Below the pieces are notes generated by a model. It was not told the DNA's origin. It searched no databases and saw nothing but the letters and a program-made list of their open reading frames with translations. 62,164 bases of DNA from the NCBI GenBank assembly GCA_905215805.1, contig CAJMRL010000015.1:1-62164 (forward strand). Direction: 5' to 3'. Each line of letters starts with the position of its first letter. Position 1 is the stretch's first letter. This DNA comes from an uncultured bacterium (GTDB lineage Bacteria > Bacillota > Clostridia > UBA1381). The position numbers and the translations under genes were made by a program. Below, one piece after another: positions 24,917 to 35,035 of this stretch.

Positions 24917-27178
24917 ATGGCTAAACCATCACTGAATAAAATCAGAAAGCGTATGCTGGTAATGACCGGTATTATAATTGCTGCCTTGGGATTGCTGGTT
25001 GTCAGAATGGCGTACTGGCAAATCATCAGAGGCGAGGAAATGAGTACCAAAGCAAAGAATCAGCAGCAGAGTGATGATGTTGTAACTGCATCAAGGGGAA
25101 AGATTTATGACAGAAACGGAAAGGTGCTTGCAGAAAGCGCATCGGTAGATACGCTTGTATGTAATCCTCAGGATGTAAAAGAAAACGGAGACGCGGATTA
25201 CATAGCGGATAACCTTTCAAAAATAATAGATATCGACAGAGATAAAATATATGATACAATTACTCAGACAAAGTACCAGTATCGGGTATTGAAAAAGCGC
25301 TTGAGCATAGAAGAAAGCGATGCGATTGAAAAATACATTAATGATGATAAGAAGTTCAAGGGAATATATTTTGAAAATGATTCGAAAAGATATTATCCGT
25401 TCGATGTGGCTTCCCATGTGCTTGGATGGGTAAACAGCGATAATAACGGCGCAAGCGGTGTAGAGATGATATATGACGATGTTCTTTCCGGAAAGGCTGG
25501 AACGATCAGCACAAACCGTTCGGCTACGGGAACAACGCTTGATGAGAATCAGGCGCAGTATCTCACGGAGTCGGATACTGGAAGTGATGTAGTATTAACT
25601 ATAGATGAAACAATACAGCATTTTCTTGAAAAGCATCTTGAAGAAGCGGTAAAAGAGGATGAGCTAAAAGAAGGCGCGGCGGGAATAGTCATGAATCCCA
25701 AGACCGGCGAGGTTTTGGCTATGGCTACAAAGCCTGACTTTGACAGTAACTCATATGATGATGTAACAAGGTTTGCCAATATGGCAATTGATTTTACATA
25801 TGCAGAAGAGGATACCGACAGTGATTCAGACTCAACTCCAAAACCGACAGAGGATCCGGATAATTTAAGTGATGAGACGATCGCTGCAATGAGAAATAAA
25901 ATGTGGCGCAACAAGGCGGTATCTGATTCGTATGAGCCGGGTTCCACATTTAAGATAATAACGGCAGCGGCGGCTTTGGAGGAGCATGTTGTTGATGAAA
26001 ACAGCACGTTCTATTGTCCGGGATATAAGATTGTAGAGGATAGAAAAATAGGATGTTCAAATACAAGCGGACATGGGGCACAGACTTTTATAGAGGGTGT
26101 TCAGAATTCCTGTAACCCGGTTTTTATGGAATTGGGATTAAAGCTCGGAGAAGAAAAGTTTATGGAGTATTTTCGTTCGTTTGGTTTGACCGAAAAGACG
26201 GGAATAAGCCTAAATGGTGAAAGCTCCGGAATTTATTATACCAACGGAATGAACAATGTTGATATAGCCACAAGCTCTTTCGGTCAGGGATTTCAGGTAA
26301 CGCCTATACAATTGATAACTGCTATAAGCGCAGTCATCAATGGAGGCGAGAGGATGAAGCCTCAGGTCGTTAAAGAGGTACGCGGCTCGGACGGAGTTAT
26401 ACAGTCGTTTGAGCCGGAGGTCGTAAACAGAGTTATCTCAGAGGAAACCTCAGATAAAATGCGTTCTATACTTGAGTCTGTAGTATCCAAGCCGGGAGCT
26501 ACAGGAAAAAATGCGTATGTAAAGGGATTTAGGATAGGCGGAAAAACAGGTACCTCCGAAAAGGGCACCAGAGGAACTGATAAGCGTATAGCTTCGTTTG
26601 TAGGTTTCGCCCCGGCAAATGATCCGGAGATAATATGCCTTGTTATGCTTGATGAACCTCAGGTAGAGAATAAATACGGAGGTACTATAGCGGCGCCTTT
26701 AGTTGGAGAATTAATTGAGGATATACTTAATTATCTGGGAACAGATAAGCAATACAGCGAGGATGAAGAACCGGATAATACTATAGAGGTTCCTGATGTA
26801 AGAGGCTTGAGCTTGAGTGAAGCTAAGAAGGCTATCACAGACGCTGGGCTAAAATATACCGTATCGGGAGAAGATGAAGAGATCGTTTCTCAGCTTCCGA
26901 AGCCGGGAGTTATGATGAATGAGGATTCAATAATCATTCTTTATACAGAGGAAAAGGATGATGAAGATATAGAAATAGAGGTTCCTGATGTGACCGGACT
27001 TTCAGTGGAGGAAGCAAGATATTCTCTTGAGGTCAAGAATCTCAATTTTGAGGTCGCGGGAGCCGGACACAGTGAGGCGTATAATGCGTATGCCGTAAAT
27101 CAAAGCATAAAGGCCGGCGAAAAGGTTATGCCGGGTACTGTTGTCGGAGTGGAATTCAGGCAGGAGGCATCTGACTAA
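24917..27178 (+). CDS. Class B penicillin-binding protein with two PASTA domains (FtsI/SpoVD-type)
   Basis: A 753-residue transpeptidase that cross-links peptidoglycan. Transmembrane helix at about residues 14-31; dimerization domain to about 215; transpeptidase with the SxxK motif GSTFK (Ser343, Lys346), the SxN segment NSCN and the KTG motif GGKTGTS near residue 541. Two C-terminal PASTA domains each start with VPDV (about 622 and 688). An acidic, Ser/Pro-rich insert at about residues 295-320, just before the active-site Ser, is unusual. PASTA domains are shared by SpoVD and PBP2x-type proteins; which role it plays here is open. Confidence 0.9.
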   Translation: MAKPSLNKIRKRMLVMTGIIIAALGLLVVRMAYWQIIRGEEMSTKAKNQQQSDDVVTASRGKIYDRNGKVLAESASVDTLVCNPQDVKENGDADYIADNLSKIIDIDRDKIYDTITQTKYQYRVLKKRLSIEESDAIEKYINDDKKFKGIYFENDSKRYYPFDVASHVLGWVNSDNNGASGVEMIYDDVLSGKAGTISTNRSATGTTLDENQAQYLTESDTGSDVVLTIDETIQHFLEKHLEEAVKEDELKEGAAGIVMNPKTGEVLAMATKPDFDSNSYDDVTRFANMAIDFTYAEEDTDSDSDSTPKPTEDPDNLSDETIAAMRNKMWRNKAVSDSYEPGSTFKIITAAAALEEHVVDENSTFYCPGYKIVEDRKIGCSNTSGHGAQTFIEGVQNSCNPVFMELGLKLGEEKFMEYFRSFGLTEKTGISLNGESSGIYYTNGMNNVDIATSSFGQGFQVTPIQLITAISAVINGGERMKPQVVKEVRGSDGVIQSFEPEVVNRVISEETSDKMRSILESVVSKPGATGKNAYVKGFRIGGKTGTSEKGTRGTDKRIASFVGFAPANDPEIICLVMLDEPQVENKYGGTIAAPLVGELIEDILNYLGTDKQYSEDEEPDNTIEVPDVRGLSLSEAKKAITDAGLKYTVSGEDEEIVSQLPKPGVMMNEDSIIILYTEEKDDEDIEIEVPDVTGLSVEEARYSLEVKNLNFEVAGAGHSEAYNAYAVNQSIKAGEKVMPGTVVGVEFRQEASD

Positions 27179-27254
27179 ACTCGGACGCGCATTGTTGGTA
27201 TCTGATGCGGTGGATGTTTGGAAGGAACATATAGGAAAAGGAGAGTGAGCGCTG

Positions 27255-28703
27255 ATGAGAGCTGTTGAATTATTTGGAGAAGAGTGGCTTGAAAAATATA
27301 GCGATATAGAAATAACGGGTATAGCATATGATTCGAGGAATGTGCTGCCGGGAAATGTTTTTGTTTGTATAAAGGGATTTGAAACCGATGGTCATAGGTA
27401 TGTGGATTCGGCGATTAAGAACGGCGCTGCCGTAATAGTTGCGCAAGATAAGGTCGAATCCTCGGTACCCGTATGGTATGTTGACAATTCAAGGAGATAC
27501 ATTGCTGAATTGTCATGCAGATTTTATGACGATCCTTCAAAGAAATTTAAGCTGATTGGAGTAACCGGTACGAATGGTAAGACTACAATAACATATCTTG
27601 TTAAAAGTATTTTAGAAACAGCCGGTAAGGTTACGGGCGTTATAGGAACAAATCAGAATATAATAGGTGATAAAGTGCTTGTAACTCAGAGTACAACGCC
27701 TACAACGCCTAATGCGCTTGAGCTTCAGCAGCTTTTTTCGGAGATGGTAGACAGCGGAGCCGAGTACGTTGTTATGGAGGTTTCGAGTCACGCGCTTGCA
27801 CTTGACAGAGTACACGGATGCCATTTTGACTGCGGTATTTTCACAAATCTTACCCAGGATCATCTTGATTTCCATAAAACAATGGAAAATTACAGGCGTG
27901 CAAAAGGTAAGCTGTTCACTCTCTGTGATAAAGGAGTAATAAATTATGATGATGAGGCGGGTAAAAAAATTGCCGCCGAATCGACGCAATGCGATATATT
28001 AAAGGTTGGTCTTGGAGAAGGATGTAATCTTACCGCGAAGAATATTTCAATAACCGCGAGGGGAACGGATTTTGAAATGGATTACAAAGGAATAAAATAT
28101 CCTATCCATATAGCTATTCCCGGAAGGTTCAGCGTGTATAATGCGCTGTGCGCGGCGGGCGCGGCGCTGCAGCTTGGAATAGATATAGATACGATTTCAA
28201 AAGGATTGGCGGATGCGTCGGGAGTTTTGGGAAGAGTTGAGGTCGTTCCTACAGATACTGACTATACAGTCATCATAGATTATGCGCATACTCCGGACGG
28301 CTTAGAAAATATAATCAGCAGCGTTAAGGAATTTGCAAAGGGAAGAGTTATAACCTTGTTTGGGTGCGGCGGTGACCGTGATAAGGGCAAACGTCCGATA
28401 ATGGGGGAAATTGCCGGGCGGCTTTCGGATTACAGCATCCTTACTTCTGATAATCCAAGAACAGAGGATCCTGAGTCTATAGTAAGACAAATAGAGGAGG
28501 GCATAAAGAAAACTGACGGAAAATATACTCTTATTGTAGATAGGCGCGAAGCGATAAAATATGCGCTTAATTTTGCAAAAAAAGACGATGTTATCATTCT
28601 TGCCGGAAAGGGGCAGGAAACATATCAGATCATAGGTCATGAAAAGCATGATTTTGATGAGCGCGCGGTCGTTCATGAATATCTTAAAGATAAAGTAAAA
28701 TAG
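27255..28703 (+). CDS. murE: UDP-MurNAc-tripeptide synthetase MurE (meso-diaminopimelate type)
   Basis: A 482-residue Mur ligase that adds the third residue of the peptide stem. The ATP site GVTGTNGKTT lies near residue 100 and the Mur-ligase VIIDYAHTPDG near 340. The DNPR motif in TSDNPRTEDP is the known marker for meso-diaminopimelate rather than lysine, so the wall is probably of the DAP type. Its stop codon is the first triplet of a hairpin (28701-28724). Confidence 0.95.
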   Translation: MRAVELFGEEWLEKYSDIEITGIAYDSRNVLPGNVFVCIKGFETDGHRYVDSAIKNGAAVIVAQDKVESSVPVWYVDNSRRYIAELSCRFYDDPSKKFKLIGVTGTNGKTTITYLVKSILETAGKVTGVIGTNQNIIGDKVLVTQSTTPTTPNALELQQLFSEMVDSGAEYVVMEVSSHALALDRVHGCHFDCGIFTNLTQDHLDFHKTMENYRRAKGKLFTLCDKGVINYDDEAGKKIAAESTQCDILKVGLGEGCNLTAKNISITARGTDFEMDYKGIKYPIHIAIPGRFSVYNALCAAGAALQLGIDIDTISKGLADASGVLGRVEVVPTDTDYTVIIDYAHTPDGLENIISSVKEFAKGRVITLFGCGGDRDKGKRPIMGEIAGRLSDYSILTSDNPRTEDPESIVRQIEEGIKKTDGKYTLIVDRREAIKYALNFAKKDDVIILAGKGQETYQIIGHEKHDFDERAVVHEYLKDKVK

Positions 28704-28724
28704 GGCTGTCATACGGCAGCCCTA
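28701..28724 (+). terminator. Hairpin at the murE stop codon
   Basis: TAGGGCTGTC pairs with GGCAGCCCTA around ATAC. No T run follows, so this is more likely a transcript-stabilising or partial terminator structure inside the operon. The TAG is the murE stop. Confidence 0.5.
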
Positions 28725-28807
28725 TGCGGCGTTGAAGGCGCATGTAATAAAAACTGTGGATTTTTAGGTTCATAATTATTCATGGTATGGAAAGAGGAGA
28801 TTTTTTT

Positions 28808-30175
28808 ATGCAGAAGATGACAGTTGAAGATATATTAAACGCTGCCGGAGGCAGGCTTTTATGCGGAGATAAGGACTTGATATTTGACGGCATTACTACA
28901 GATTCGCGGGCTGCCAAAAAGGGTGTGCTCTTTATACCTCTTGTGGGAGATAAATTTGACGCGCATGATTTTATTCCGGCAGCATTTGATCTTGGAGCGT
29001 CAGCCGTTCTTTCTCATAAGGATATAGAGCCTATGCTTGGCGAAACTATCATAAGGGTAGACGACACAAGAAAAGCTCTGGGGGATATAGCAAAATACTA
29101 TAAGAAAAAGTATAATGTGCCTACGGTGGCAGTGACCGGAAGTGTAGGCAAGACAACTACGAAGGATATGCTGTATGCCGTTATGTCGCAAAAGTACAAT
29201 ACTCTTAAGACGCCCGGCAATAAGAACAATGATATAGGACTTCCTCTCACAATATTTACGCTTGAGAAGGAGCATGAAGCGGCGGTGCTTGAAATGGGAA
29301 TGAATCATTTCGGCGAGATAGATCATCTTGCTTCGATAGCAGAGCCGGATGTGGCTGTTATAACCAATATAGGCATGTCGCATATAGAAAACCTCGGTTC
29401 GCAAGAGGGGATTTTTAAGGCTAAAATGGAAATAACAAACCGTTTTACAAAGAATAATACGCTTATAGTAAACGGAGACGATAAATTTCTTTCACATACA
29501 AAGGGAATGGGAGACTATAAGGTCGTATATTATGGAATAAATAATCCCGAAAATGATGTTTATGCTAAGGATATAAATGATAAGGGCATAGACGGAATAG
29601 ATTTTACAGCTGTAGTGGAAGGAAAGGAATATAAGGTTGAGGTCAATAATGCCGGTATACATAATGTATATAATGCGCTTGCGGCAATATGCACCGGAAT
29701 GGAATTTTCTATAGATATAGAAGATTGTATCGAGGGTATAAAAAAATGTGAATACACTGCAATGCGAATGGAAATAAGCAGGATAAACGGCATGACTGTT
29801 ATAAATGATTGCTATAACGCTTCCCCGGATTCGATAAAGGCGGCTTTGGCTGTGCTTGGAACAACGGAATGCAAAAGAAAGATAGCAATTTTGGGGGACG
29901 TTCTTGAAATGGGCGATTTTGCGCAAAAGGCGCATTATGAGCTTGGAAAGGCTGTGGTGGATAACGGGATCGACGTATTGATTACAGCGGGAGAAAATGC
30001 GGCTTATATAGCCCGCGGAGCAAAGGACAATGGAATGGAAAATGTTATTTCTTTTGAAAAAACTTTAGAAACGGCAGAGTATGTGAAAGATGAGGTACGC
30101 TGTGGTGATGGACTGCTTATAAAAGCGTCAAGAGGAATGCATTTTGAAGATATATTTAACACCATATGCAAATAA
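28808..30175 (+). CDS. murF: UDP-MurNAc-tripeptide-D-Ala-D-Ala ligase MurF
   Basis: A 455-residue Mur ligase that adds D-Ala-D-Ala. The opening domain DGITTDSRAAKKGVLFIPL, the ATP motif VTGSVGKTTTKDM, and INDCYNASPDSIKAAL are typical. The ATG at 28808 has AGAGGAG at proper distance; the in-frame ATG at 28787 lies upstream of that site and is disfavoured. It follows murE and precedes mraY in usual order. Confidence 0.95.
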   Translation: MQKMTVEDILNAAGGRLLCGDKDLIFDGITTDSRAAKKGVLFIPLVGDKFDAHDFIPAAFDLGASAVLSHKDIEPMLGETIIRVDDTRKALGDIAKYYKKKYNVPTVAVTGSVGKTTTKDMLYAVMSQKYNTLKTPGNKNNDIGLPLTIFTLEKEHEAAVLEMGMNHFGEIDHLASIAEPDVAVITNIGMSHIENLGSQEGIFKAKMEITNRFTKNNTLIVNGDDKFLSHTKGMGDYKVVYYGINNPENDVYAKDINDKGIDGIDFTAVVEGKEYKVEVNNAGIHNVYNALAAICTGMEFSIDIEDCIEGIKKCEYTAMRMEISRINGMTVINDCYNASPDSIKAALAVLGTTECKRKIAILGDVLEMGDFAQKAHYELGKAVVDNGIDVLITAGENAAYIARGAKDNGMENVISFEKTLETAEYVKDEVRCGDGLLIKASRGMHFEDIFNTICK

Positions 30176-30199
30176 GCTTAGAAAAAGAGGAGAAATATT

Positions 30200-31252
30200 A
30201 TGTTAAAAGCACTTGTATCAATAGATTTGCTGCCATTTCTTATAGCATTTGCGCTTACGGCGGCAGCAGGACCTATTTTTATTCCATGGCTGCATAAGCT
30301 GAAGTTTGGTCAGGAGATCCGCGAAGAGGGACCTAAATGGCATCAGAAAAAATCAGGAACTCCTACGATGGGCGGAATTATGTTTATAGCAGGCATTGGT
30401 ATTGCGATGATTGCTGTCACATTAATAGCGTATTTTCAAGGAACTCTCAGTACGGAAACCGCAAAGGGGATTCTTATATTTGCTGTAGCTCTCGGATTTG
30501 GAATAGTCGGCTTTATCGATGACTATATAAAGGTTGTAAAGAAAAGAAATCTTGGATTGACAGCGATACAAAAATTTGGACTTCAGCTGCTTATGACTGC
30601 AATATATGTTGTAGTATCGTATTTTATGAATACGCTGCATACTCATGTGTTTATACCGTTTATAAATTTATCGGTAGAGCTTCCTATGTGGATATATATA
30701 CCGTTTATAATGTTCGTAATGGTGGGTGTTGTAAACGCTGTAAACCTTACCGATGGACTTGACGGGTTGGCGTCGAGCGTGACGCTTGTAGAGGCTGCGT
30801 TTTTTGTGGTGATGTCGCTTTTCTGTTTCAGCGAAGTCGGAGTTTCTATGTTTGCGGCGGCTCTTATGGGCGCAATGGCAGGATTCCTTATTTTTAATCA
30901 TTATCCTGCAAAGGTATTTATGGGAGATACAGGCTCTTTGTTCCTTGGAGGGGCGGTAGCGCTTATGGCGATAGATCTTGGCATAGAGATTTTTCTTATA
31001 ATAGTGGGATTTGTTTATTTTGCGGAAACGCTTTCGGTCATAATTCAAACCTCGTATTTCAAGTACACAAAAAAGAAATACGGCGAAGGCAGACGTGTGT
31101 TTAAGATGACGCCGATACATCATCATTTTGAGATGTGCGGATGGAATGAAAAAAAGATTGTGGCGGTATTTTCTTTGGTTACGCTTGTGCTGTGCGTGGT
31201 TATGCTTATGTTCAGCACTGGATTTTTCGGAATGACGCCGCATATGGGTTGA
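30200..31252 (+). CDS. mraY: Phospho-MurNAc-pentapeptide transferase MraY
   Basis: A 350-residue membrane enzyme that makes lipid I from UDP-MurNAc-pentapeptide and undecaprenyl phosphate. About ten hydrophobic segments are visible. Conserved cytoplasmic motifs are KKSGTPTMGG, DDYIKVVKKRNLGL, VNLTDGLDGLA and HHHFEMCGW. GGAG precedes the ATG. murD would normally follow, but ftsW does instead. Confidence 0.97.
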   Translation: MLKALVSIDLLPFLIAFALTAAAGPIFIPWLHKLKFGQEIREEGPKWHQKKSGTPTMGGIMFIAGIGIAMIAVTLIAYFQGTLSTETAKGILIFAVALGFGIVGFIDDYIKVVKKRNLGLTAIQKFGLQLLMTAIYVVVSYFMNTLHTHVFIPFINLSVELPMWIYIPFIMFVMVGVVNAVNLTDGLDGLASSVTLVEAAFFVVMSLFCFSEVGVSMFAAALMGAMAGFLIFNHYPAKVFMGDTGSLFLGGAVALMAIDLGIEIFLIIVGFVYFAETLSVIIQTSYFKYTKKKYGEGRRVFKMTPIHHHFEMCGWNEKKIVAVFSLVTLVLCVVMLMFSTGFFGMTPHMG

Positions 31253-31270
31253 TTTTGAGAGGAGTAATAT

Positions 31271-32485
31271 ATGGCTGCGGGTACACGAAACTATGATGTA
31301 CGCAGGAGAACAGCGGGCAGGGAGATTATAGAGCTAAAAAGTGAAAAACATCAGGAATTTAATAAAAAAAAGCAAACGGAGAAAAAGGCACTAAGAGTAG
31401 TTGCGGGAGAAATCGATTATACATTTCTGTTTATAGTTATTCTTGTACTTGCGGCGGGATTGGTAATGCTTTTATCGGCGTCTGCTCCGAGAGCAAGCGA
31501 GATGTTTGACGGCAATTCTTATTATTTCTTCAACAGGCAGTTTATATTCGCTGTTGCAGGCGTTGTAGGAATGTGGATAATATCGAGGATAAACTATAAA
31601 AGATACATAAAATATGTACCGATGATGTTTGTGGGAAGCATAATAACCCTTATACTTGTTGCAATACCTCATGTCGGAACGGTTGTAAACGGCGCGAGAA
31701 GATGGCTGTTCGTGTTTCAGCCTTCAGAGGTCATGAAGCCGGTTTTGGTTTTAATGTTTGCTAAAATGCTTTCTGAGGATAAGTATAATATAAAGACGCT
31801 TAGAGGTGTTGCGCCGTATATTGGTATTATAGCGCTTGTGGTACTGCTCCTTATGCTTGAGCCGCACCTTAGCGGAGCTATTATTATAGCCGGAATAGGA
31901 GTGGTACTTCTTGTAGCAGCCGGGATGCCTGTAAAGCCTATTATAGCAGCCGCGCTTCCGATAGGAGCCGGAGTCGTACTGTGGTGTAAAATATTCAGCC
32001 CGGTAAGATGGGCGCGTCTTACAAGGTTTTTCGATCCTTTTGGCGATATGCAGGGAAGCGGATATCAGATCACTCAGAGTCTTTATGCTATAGGCTCGGG
32101 GAAGCTTTTCGGATTGGGATTGGGAGAAAGCGTGCAGAAATACAGCTATCTTCCGGAACCGTATAATGACTTTATATTTGCGATCGTATGCGAGGAGCTG
32201 GGCTTTATTGGAGCAACATTGGTTGTGGCGTTATTTGCGGCGCTGATAATCAGAGGAATGCGTATTGCTTTGAATGCTCCGGATAAGTATTCCACGTTTT
32301 TGGCTACCGGAATAGTAGCGCAGGTGGCAATACAAACGGCTCTTAATATAGCGGTGGCAACCTCTTCGATACCTAATACCGGTGTTTCTCTTCCGTTTTT
32401 TAGCTACGGAGGTACGTCATTGATGACATTGCTGTTTGAAATGGGAATTTTACTTAACATATCGAGATATTCCGACAAGCTTTAG
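31271..32485 (+). CDS. ftsW: SEDS-family peptidoglycan polymerase FtsW
   Basis: A 404-residue SEDS protein. A cytoplasmic N-terminal extension of about 55 charged residues comes before the first membrane helix; about ten helices follow. The C-terminal SLPFFSYGGTSLM motif is diagnostic. It polymerises lipid II together with the class B PBP of the same operon. FtsW and SpoVE are hard to separate by sequence; the dcw position supports a septal role. Confidence 0.9.
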   Translation: MAAGTRNYDVRRRTAGREIIELKSEKHQEFNKKKQTEKKALRVVAGEIDYTFLFIVILVLAAGLVMLLSASAPRASEMFDGNSYYFFNRQFIFAVAGVVGMWIISRINYKRYIKYVPMMFVGSIITLILVAIPHVGTVVNGARRWLFVFQPSEVMKPVLVLMFAKMLSEDKYNIKTLRGVAPYIGIIALVVLLLMLEPHLSGAIIIAGIGVVLLVAAGMPVKPIIAAALPIGAGVVLWCKIFSPVRWARLTRFFDPFGDMQGSGYQITQSLYAIGSGKLFGLGLGESVQKYSYLPEPYNDFIFAIVCEELGFIGATLVVALFAALIIRGMRIALNAPDKYSTFLATGIVAQVAIQTALNIAVATSSIPNTGVSLPFFSYGGTSLMTLLFEMGILLNISRYSDKL

Positions 32486-32514
32486 GTTATTGTAACGGAA
32501 AGGGGATTGTTGTT

Positions 32515-33624
32515 ATGAGAGTCATATTTGCCGGAGGAGGAACCGGCGGACATATAAATCCGGCTATTTCTATCGCTGATTATGCAAAAAGGCATGATAG
32601 TGATTTTGAGGCGCTTTTTATAGGAACTAAAAAGGGATTGGAAACAAGACTTGTTCCCAGAGCGGGATATAAGATAAAATACATAGATGTTGAAGGCTTT
32701 GACAGAAAACATATTTTAAGGAATGTGGAGATCTTAAAAAAGCTTGCAAAGGCACGGAAGGATACCATAGGTATTATACGTGAATTCAAGCCTGACTGCA
32801 TAGTCTGCACCGGAGGATATGTAAGCGGTCCTGTAACGATGGCGGCGGGCAAGCTGGGGATACCGGCGCTTATACATGAGCAGAATGTATATCCGGGACT
32901 TACAGTAAAAGGATCGGAAAAGTATGTTAAATATCTTGCGCTGAGCTTCGATGAAACTGTAAATGAGATGAAGCATAAGGAAAAATGCGTTGTTACAGGC
33001 AATCCTATACGTGAGGAAATACTGAGAGCGGATTACAAAAAAAGCAGAGAGAAGTTAGGTATAAGCAGACCGTTTGTGCTTATATTCGGCGGAAGTTTGG
33101 GTGCGGAAAAAATCAACAATAATGTGGTAGAAATATTCGGTAAAATAGTAGATGATGATAAAATCGAACTGCTGTTTGGAACAGGAAACAGGAATTATGA
33201 TGCAGTTATGCGCAAGCTGGAGGAAAAAGGAACTCTGCCTAATGAGCATATGAGGGTGGTTCCGTATATTGATAATATGGCTGAATGTATGGCTGCCGCC
33301 GATCTTGTTGTGTCGCGTTCCGGAGCTATTACCGTCAGTGAGATAGCGGCTTTGAACCGGCCGTCGATACTTATCCCGTCTCCGAACGTGGTTCGTAATC
33401 ATCAGGAACAGAATGCACGTGAATTTGAACGCAACGGTGCGGCAGCGGTTATAATTGAGAGTGAGCTTACTCCTCAGAAGCTGTATGATAGAATAAACGA
33501 AATTATTTCCGATCATGCTTTGATGAAAAGGATGTCGGGAAATTTGAAAAAAATTGCTAAAACAGACGCTCTTGAAAAACTCTATGATCTTATGCTTAAA
33601 ATGAGCGCGGAAAGCAAGGCATAG
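32515..33624 (+). CDS. murG: Lipid II synthase MurG (UDP-GlcNAc transferase)
   Basis: A 369-residue glycosyltransferase of family GT28 that turns lipid I into lipid II on the inner membrane face. The N-terminal GGGTGGHINPA loop, CTGGYVSGPV, HEQNVYPG and the UDP-binding region VSRSGAITVSEIAAL with HQEQNA are present. It ends the recognisable dcw block: murC, murB, ftsQ, ftsA and ftsZ do not follow. Confidence 0.97.
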   Translation: MRVIFAGGGTGGHINPAISIADYAKRHDSDFEALFIGTKKGLETRLVPRAGYKIKYIDVEGFDRKHILRNVEILKKLAKARKDTIGIIREFKPDCIVCTGGYVSGPVTMAAGKLGIPALIHEQNVYPGLTVKGSEKYVKYLALSFDETVNEMKHKEKCVVTGNPIREEILRADYKKSREKLGISRPFVLIFGGSLGAEKINNNVVEIFGKIVDDDKIELLFGTGNRNYDAVMRKLEEKGTLPNEHMRVVPYIDNMAECMAAADLVVSRSGAITVSEIAALNRPSILIPSPNVVRNHQEQNAREFERNGAAAVIIESELTPQKLYDRINEIISDHALMKRMSGNLKKIAKTDALEKLYDLMLKMSAESKA

Positions 33625-33640
33625 TTTATGGAGGGATAGC

Positions 33641-34663
33641 ATGAGTAAAATAGTGGATATAATAAAAAGCAGAGCATGTAAAAATATAAAGACGATAGTT
33701 CTTGCGGAGGGCGAGGATGAGAGAGTGATTGAAGCCGCATATATGGCGGTCAATGAGGGCTTTGCTGAAATTATTCTGCTTGGAAGTTCAAAAACCATAA
33801 AAGAAAAAGCATACGGAAAAGGGCTTGATATTAAGAATATAAATATTATTGATCCTGCCGACGATATACATCGTATGAATGTATATGCTGACAGGCTGTA
33901 TAATATAAGGAAAAGGAACGGAATGACAGAGGAGGAGGCTGTGCATTTGTGCAGAACGCCGCTCTATTACGGGGCGATGATGGTAGAATGCGGAGATGCC
34001 GATGGAATGGTATGCGGAGCTGTTACATCGTCTGCAGATGTTATGAGAGCGGCTTTGAGGGTTATCAAAACTGCTCCGGATACAAGACTTGTGTCCACAA
34101 CTTTCCTTATGTGCGTAAATCAAGACGGCGAGGAAAAAGTATTTGCATTTGCCGACTGTGTGGTAAATGTTGACCCGAATCCTCAGGAGCTTTCAGAAAT
34201 AACGATTTCTACAGCTAAAACCTTTTCTGATTTTACAGGAGATGAGCCGAGAGTGGCGATGCTGTCATACAGTACCTATGGGATAGATACTGATGTGGTT
34301 ATACATAAAATGCAGGAAGCGGCGTATATTGTTAAAAGAAGATGCCCGGAGCTTAAAGTAGACGGAGAAATGCAGCTCGATGCGGCGATAGATGAATCTG
34401 TTGCAAGAAGAAAAATCAAAAATTTATCAGTTGGAGGAAGAGCCAATGTGCTTATATTCCCTGATTTAAATGCCGGAAATATATCATATAAGATCGTTCA
34501 GCGTTTGTGCGGCGGTGAGGTGGTAGGCCCGATTATGCAGGGGCTTGCAAAGCCTGTGAATGACTTGTCAAGAGGCTGTGATGCGGAGGAAATTGCGAAT
34601 GTTATCGCCATAACGGCTATACAAGCGGCAAATATACAAAATAAAAAGACTGCGCATATATAA
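33641..34663 (+). CDS. pta: Phosphate acetyltransferase
   Basis: A 340-residue enzyme that interconverts acetyl-CoA and acetyl phosphate, an ATP-yielding step when coupled with acetate kinase. The opening KTIVLAEGEDERVIEAA and the C-terminal NVLIFPDLNAGNISYKIVQRL are typical. AckA is not adjacent. It starts 16 nt after murG, so it likely shares the cell-wall transcript, and it ends with a strong two-way terminator. Confidence 0.95.
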   Translation: MSKIVDIIKSRACKNIKTIVLAEGEDERVIEAAYMAVNEGFAEIILLGSSKTIKEKAYGKGLDIKNINIIDPADDIHRMNVYADRLYNIRKRNGMTEEEAVHLCRTPLYYGAMMVECGDADGMVCGAVTSSADVMRAALRVIKTAPDTRLVSTTFLMCVNQDGEEKVFAFADCVVNVDPNPQELSEITISTAKTFSDFTGDEPRVAMLSYSTYGIDTDVVIHKMQEAAYIVKRRCPELKVDGEMQLDAAIDESVARRKIKNLSVGGRANVLIFPDLNAGNISYKIVQRLCGGEVVGPIMQGLAKPVNDLSRGCDAEEIANVIAITAIQAANIQNKKTAHI

Positions 34664-34677
34664 GCGGCAGTCTTTTT
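34643..34677. terminator. Bidirectional terminator after pta
   Basis: AAAAAGACTGC (34643-34653) pairs perfectly with GCAGTCTTTTT (34667-34677). It serves pta on the plus strand and the small convergent gene on the minus strand. Confidence 0.88.
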
Positions 34678-34906
34678 ATAGTGACGGACGAAGTCCTTCT
34701 ATCAAATCATGTATAGCTGAAACAGAATGTTTTTTCAGTGATTTATTTACCCCGTTTATTTTCTCGGCAAGGGATGATGAGGCAAGTACAGTTTCATTAA
34801 GAATACTGAGTGTTTGCTTCATATCCGAGTCATACTGGTTTGCTGTTTCCAATATTTTTTCTACCAGCTCCTTGTCGGACTGTTCCGGAGAATCAATATA
34901 TTCCAT
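34676..34906 (-). CDS. Small helical protein of unknown function
   Basis: A 76-residue, soluble-looking protein, acidic at the start and basic toward the end (NKSLKKHSV), apparently helical. I do not recognise a family. The ATG at 34906 has AGGTGGTGA upstream; a GTG four codons earlier overlaps that site. It is convergent with pta and shares its terminator, which supports expression. Confidence 0.6.
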   Translation of the reverse strand: MEYIDSPEQSDKELVEKILETANQYDSDMKQTLSILNETVLASSSLAEKINGVNKSLKKHSVSAIHDLIEGLRPSL

Positions 34907-35035
34907 AAGTATCACCACCTATGGATATTATATCAGCTTTGCAATGTTATTTCAAGGAATTTAACAAAAATTTAATATTTAAAATGTTTTTTTCATATAT
35001 AATAAAGAAAATCGTCTAATATTAAAAAAATAAGA

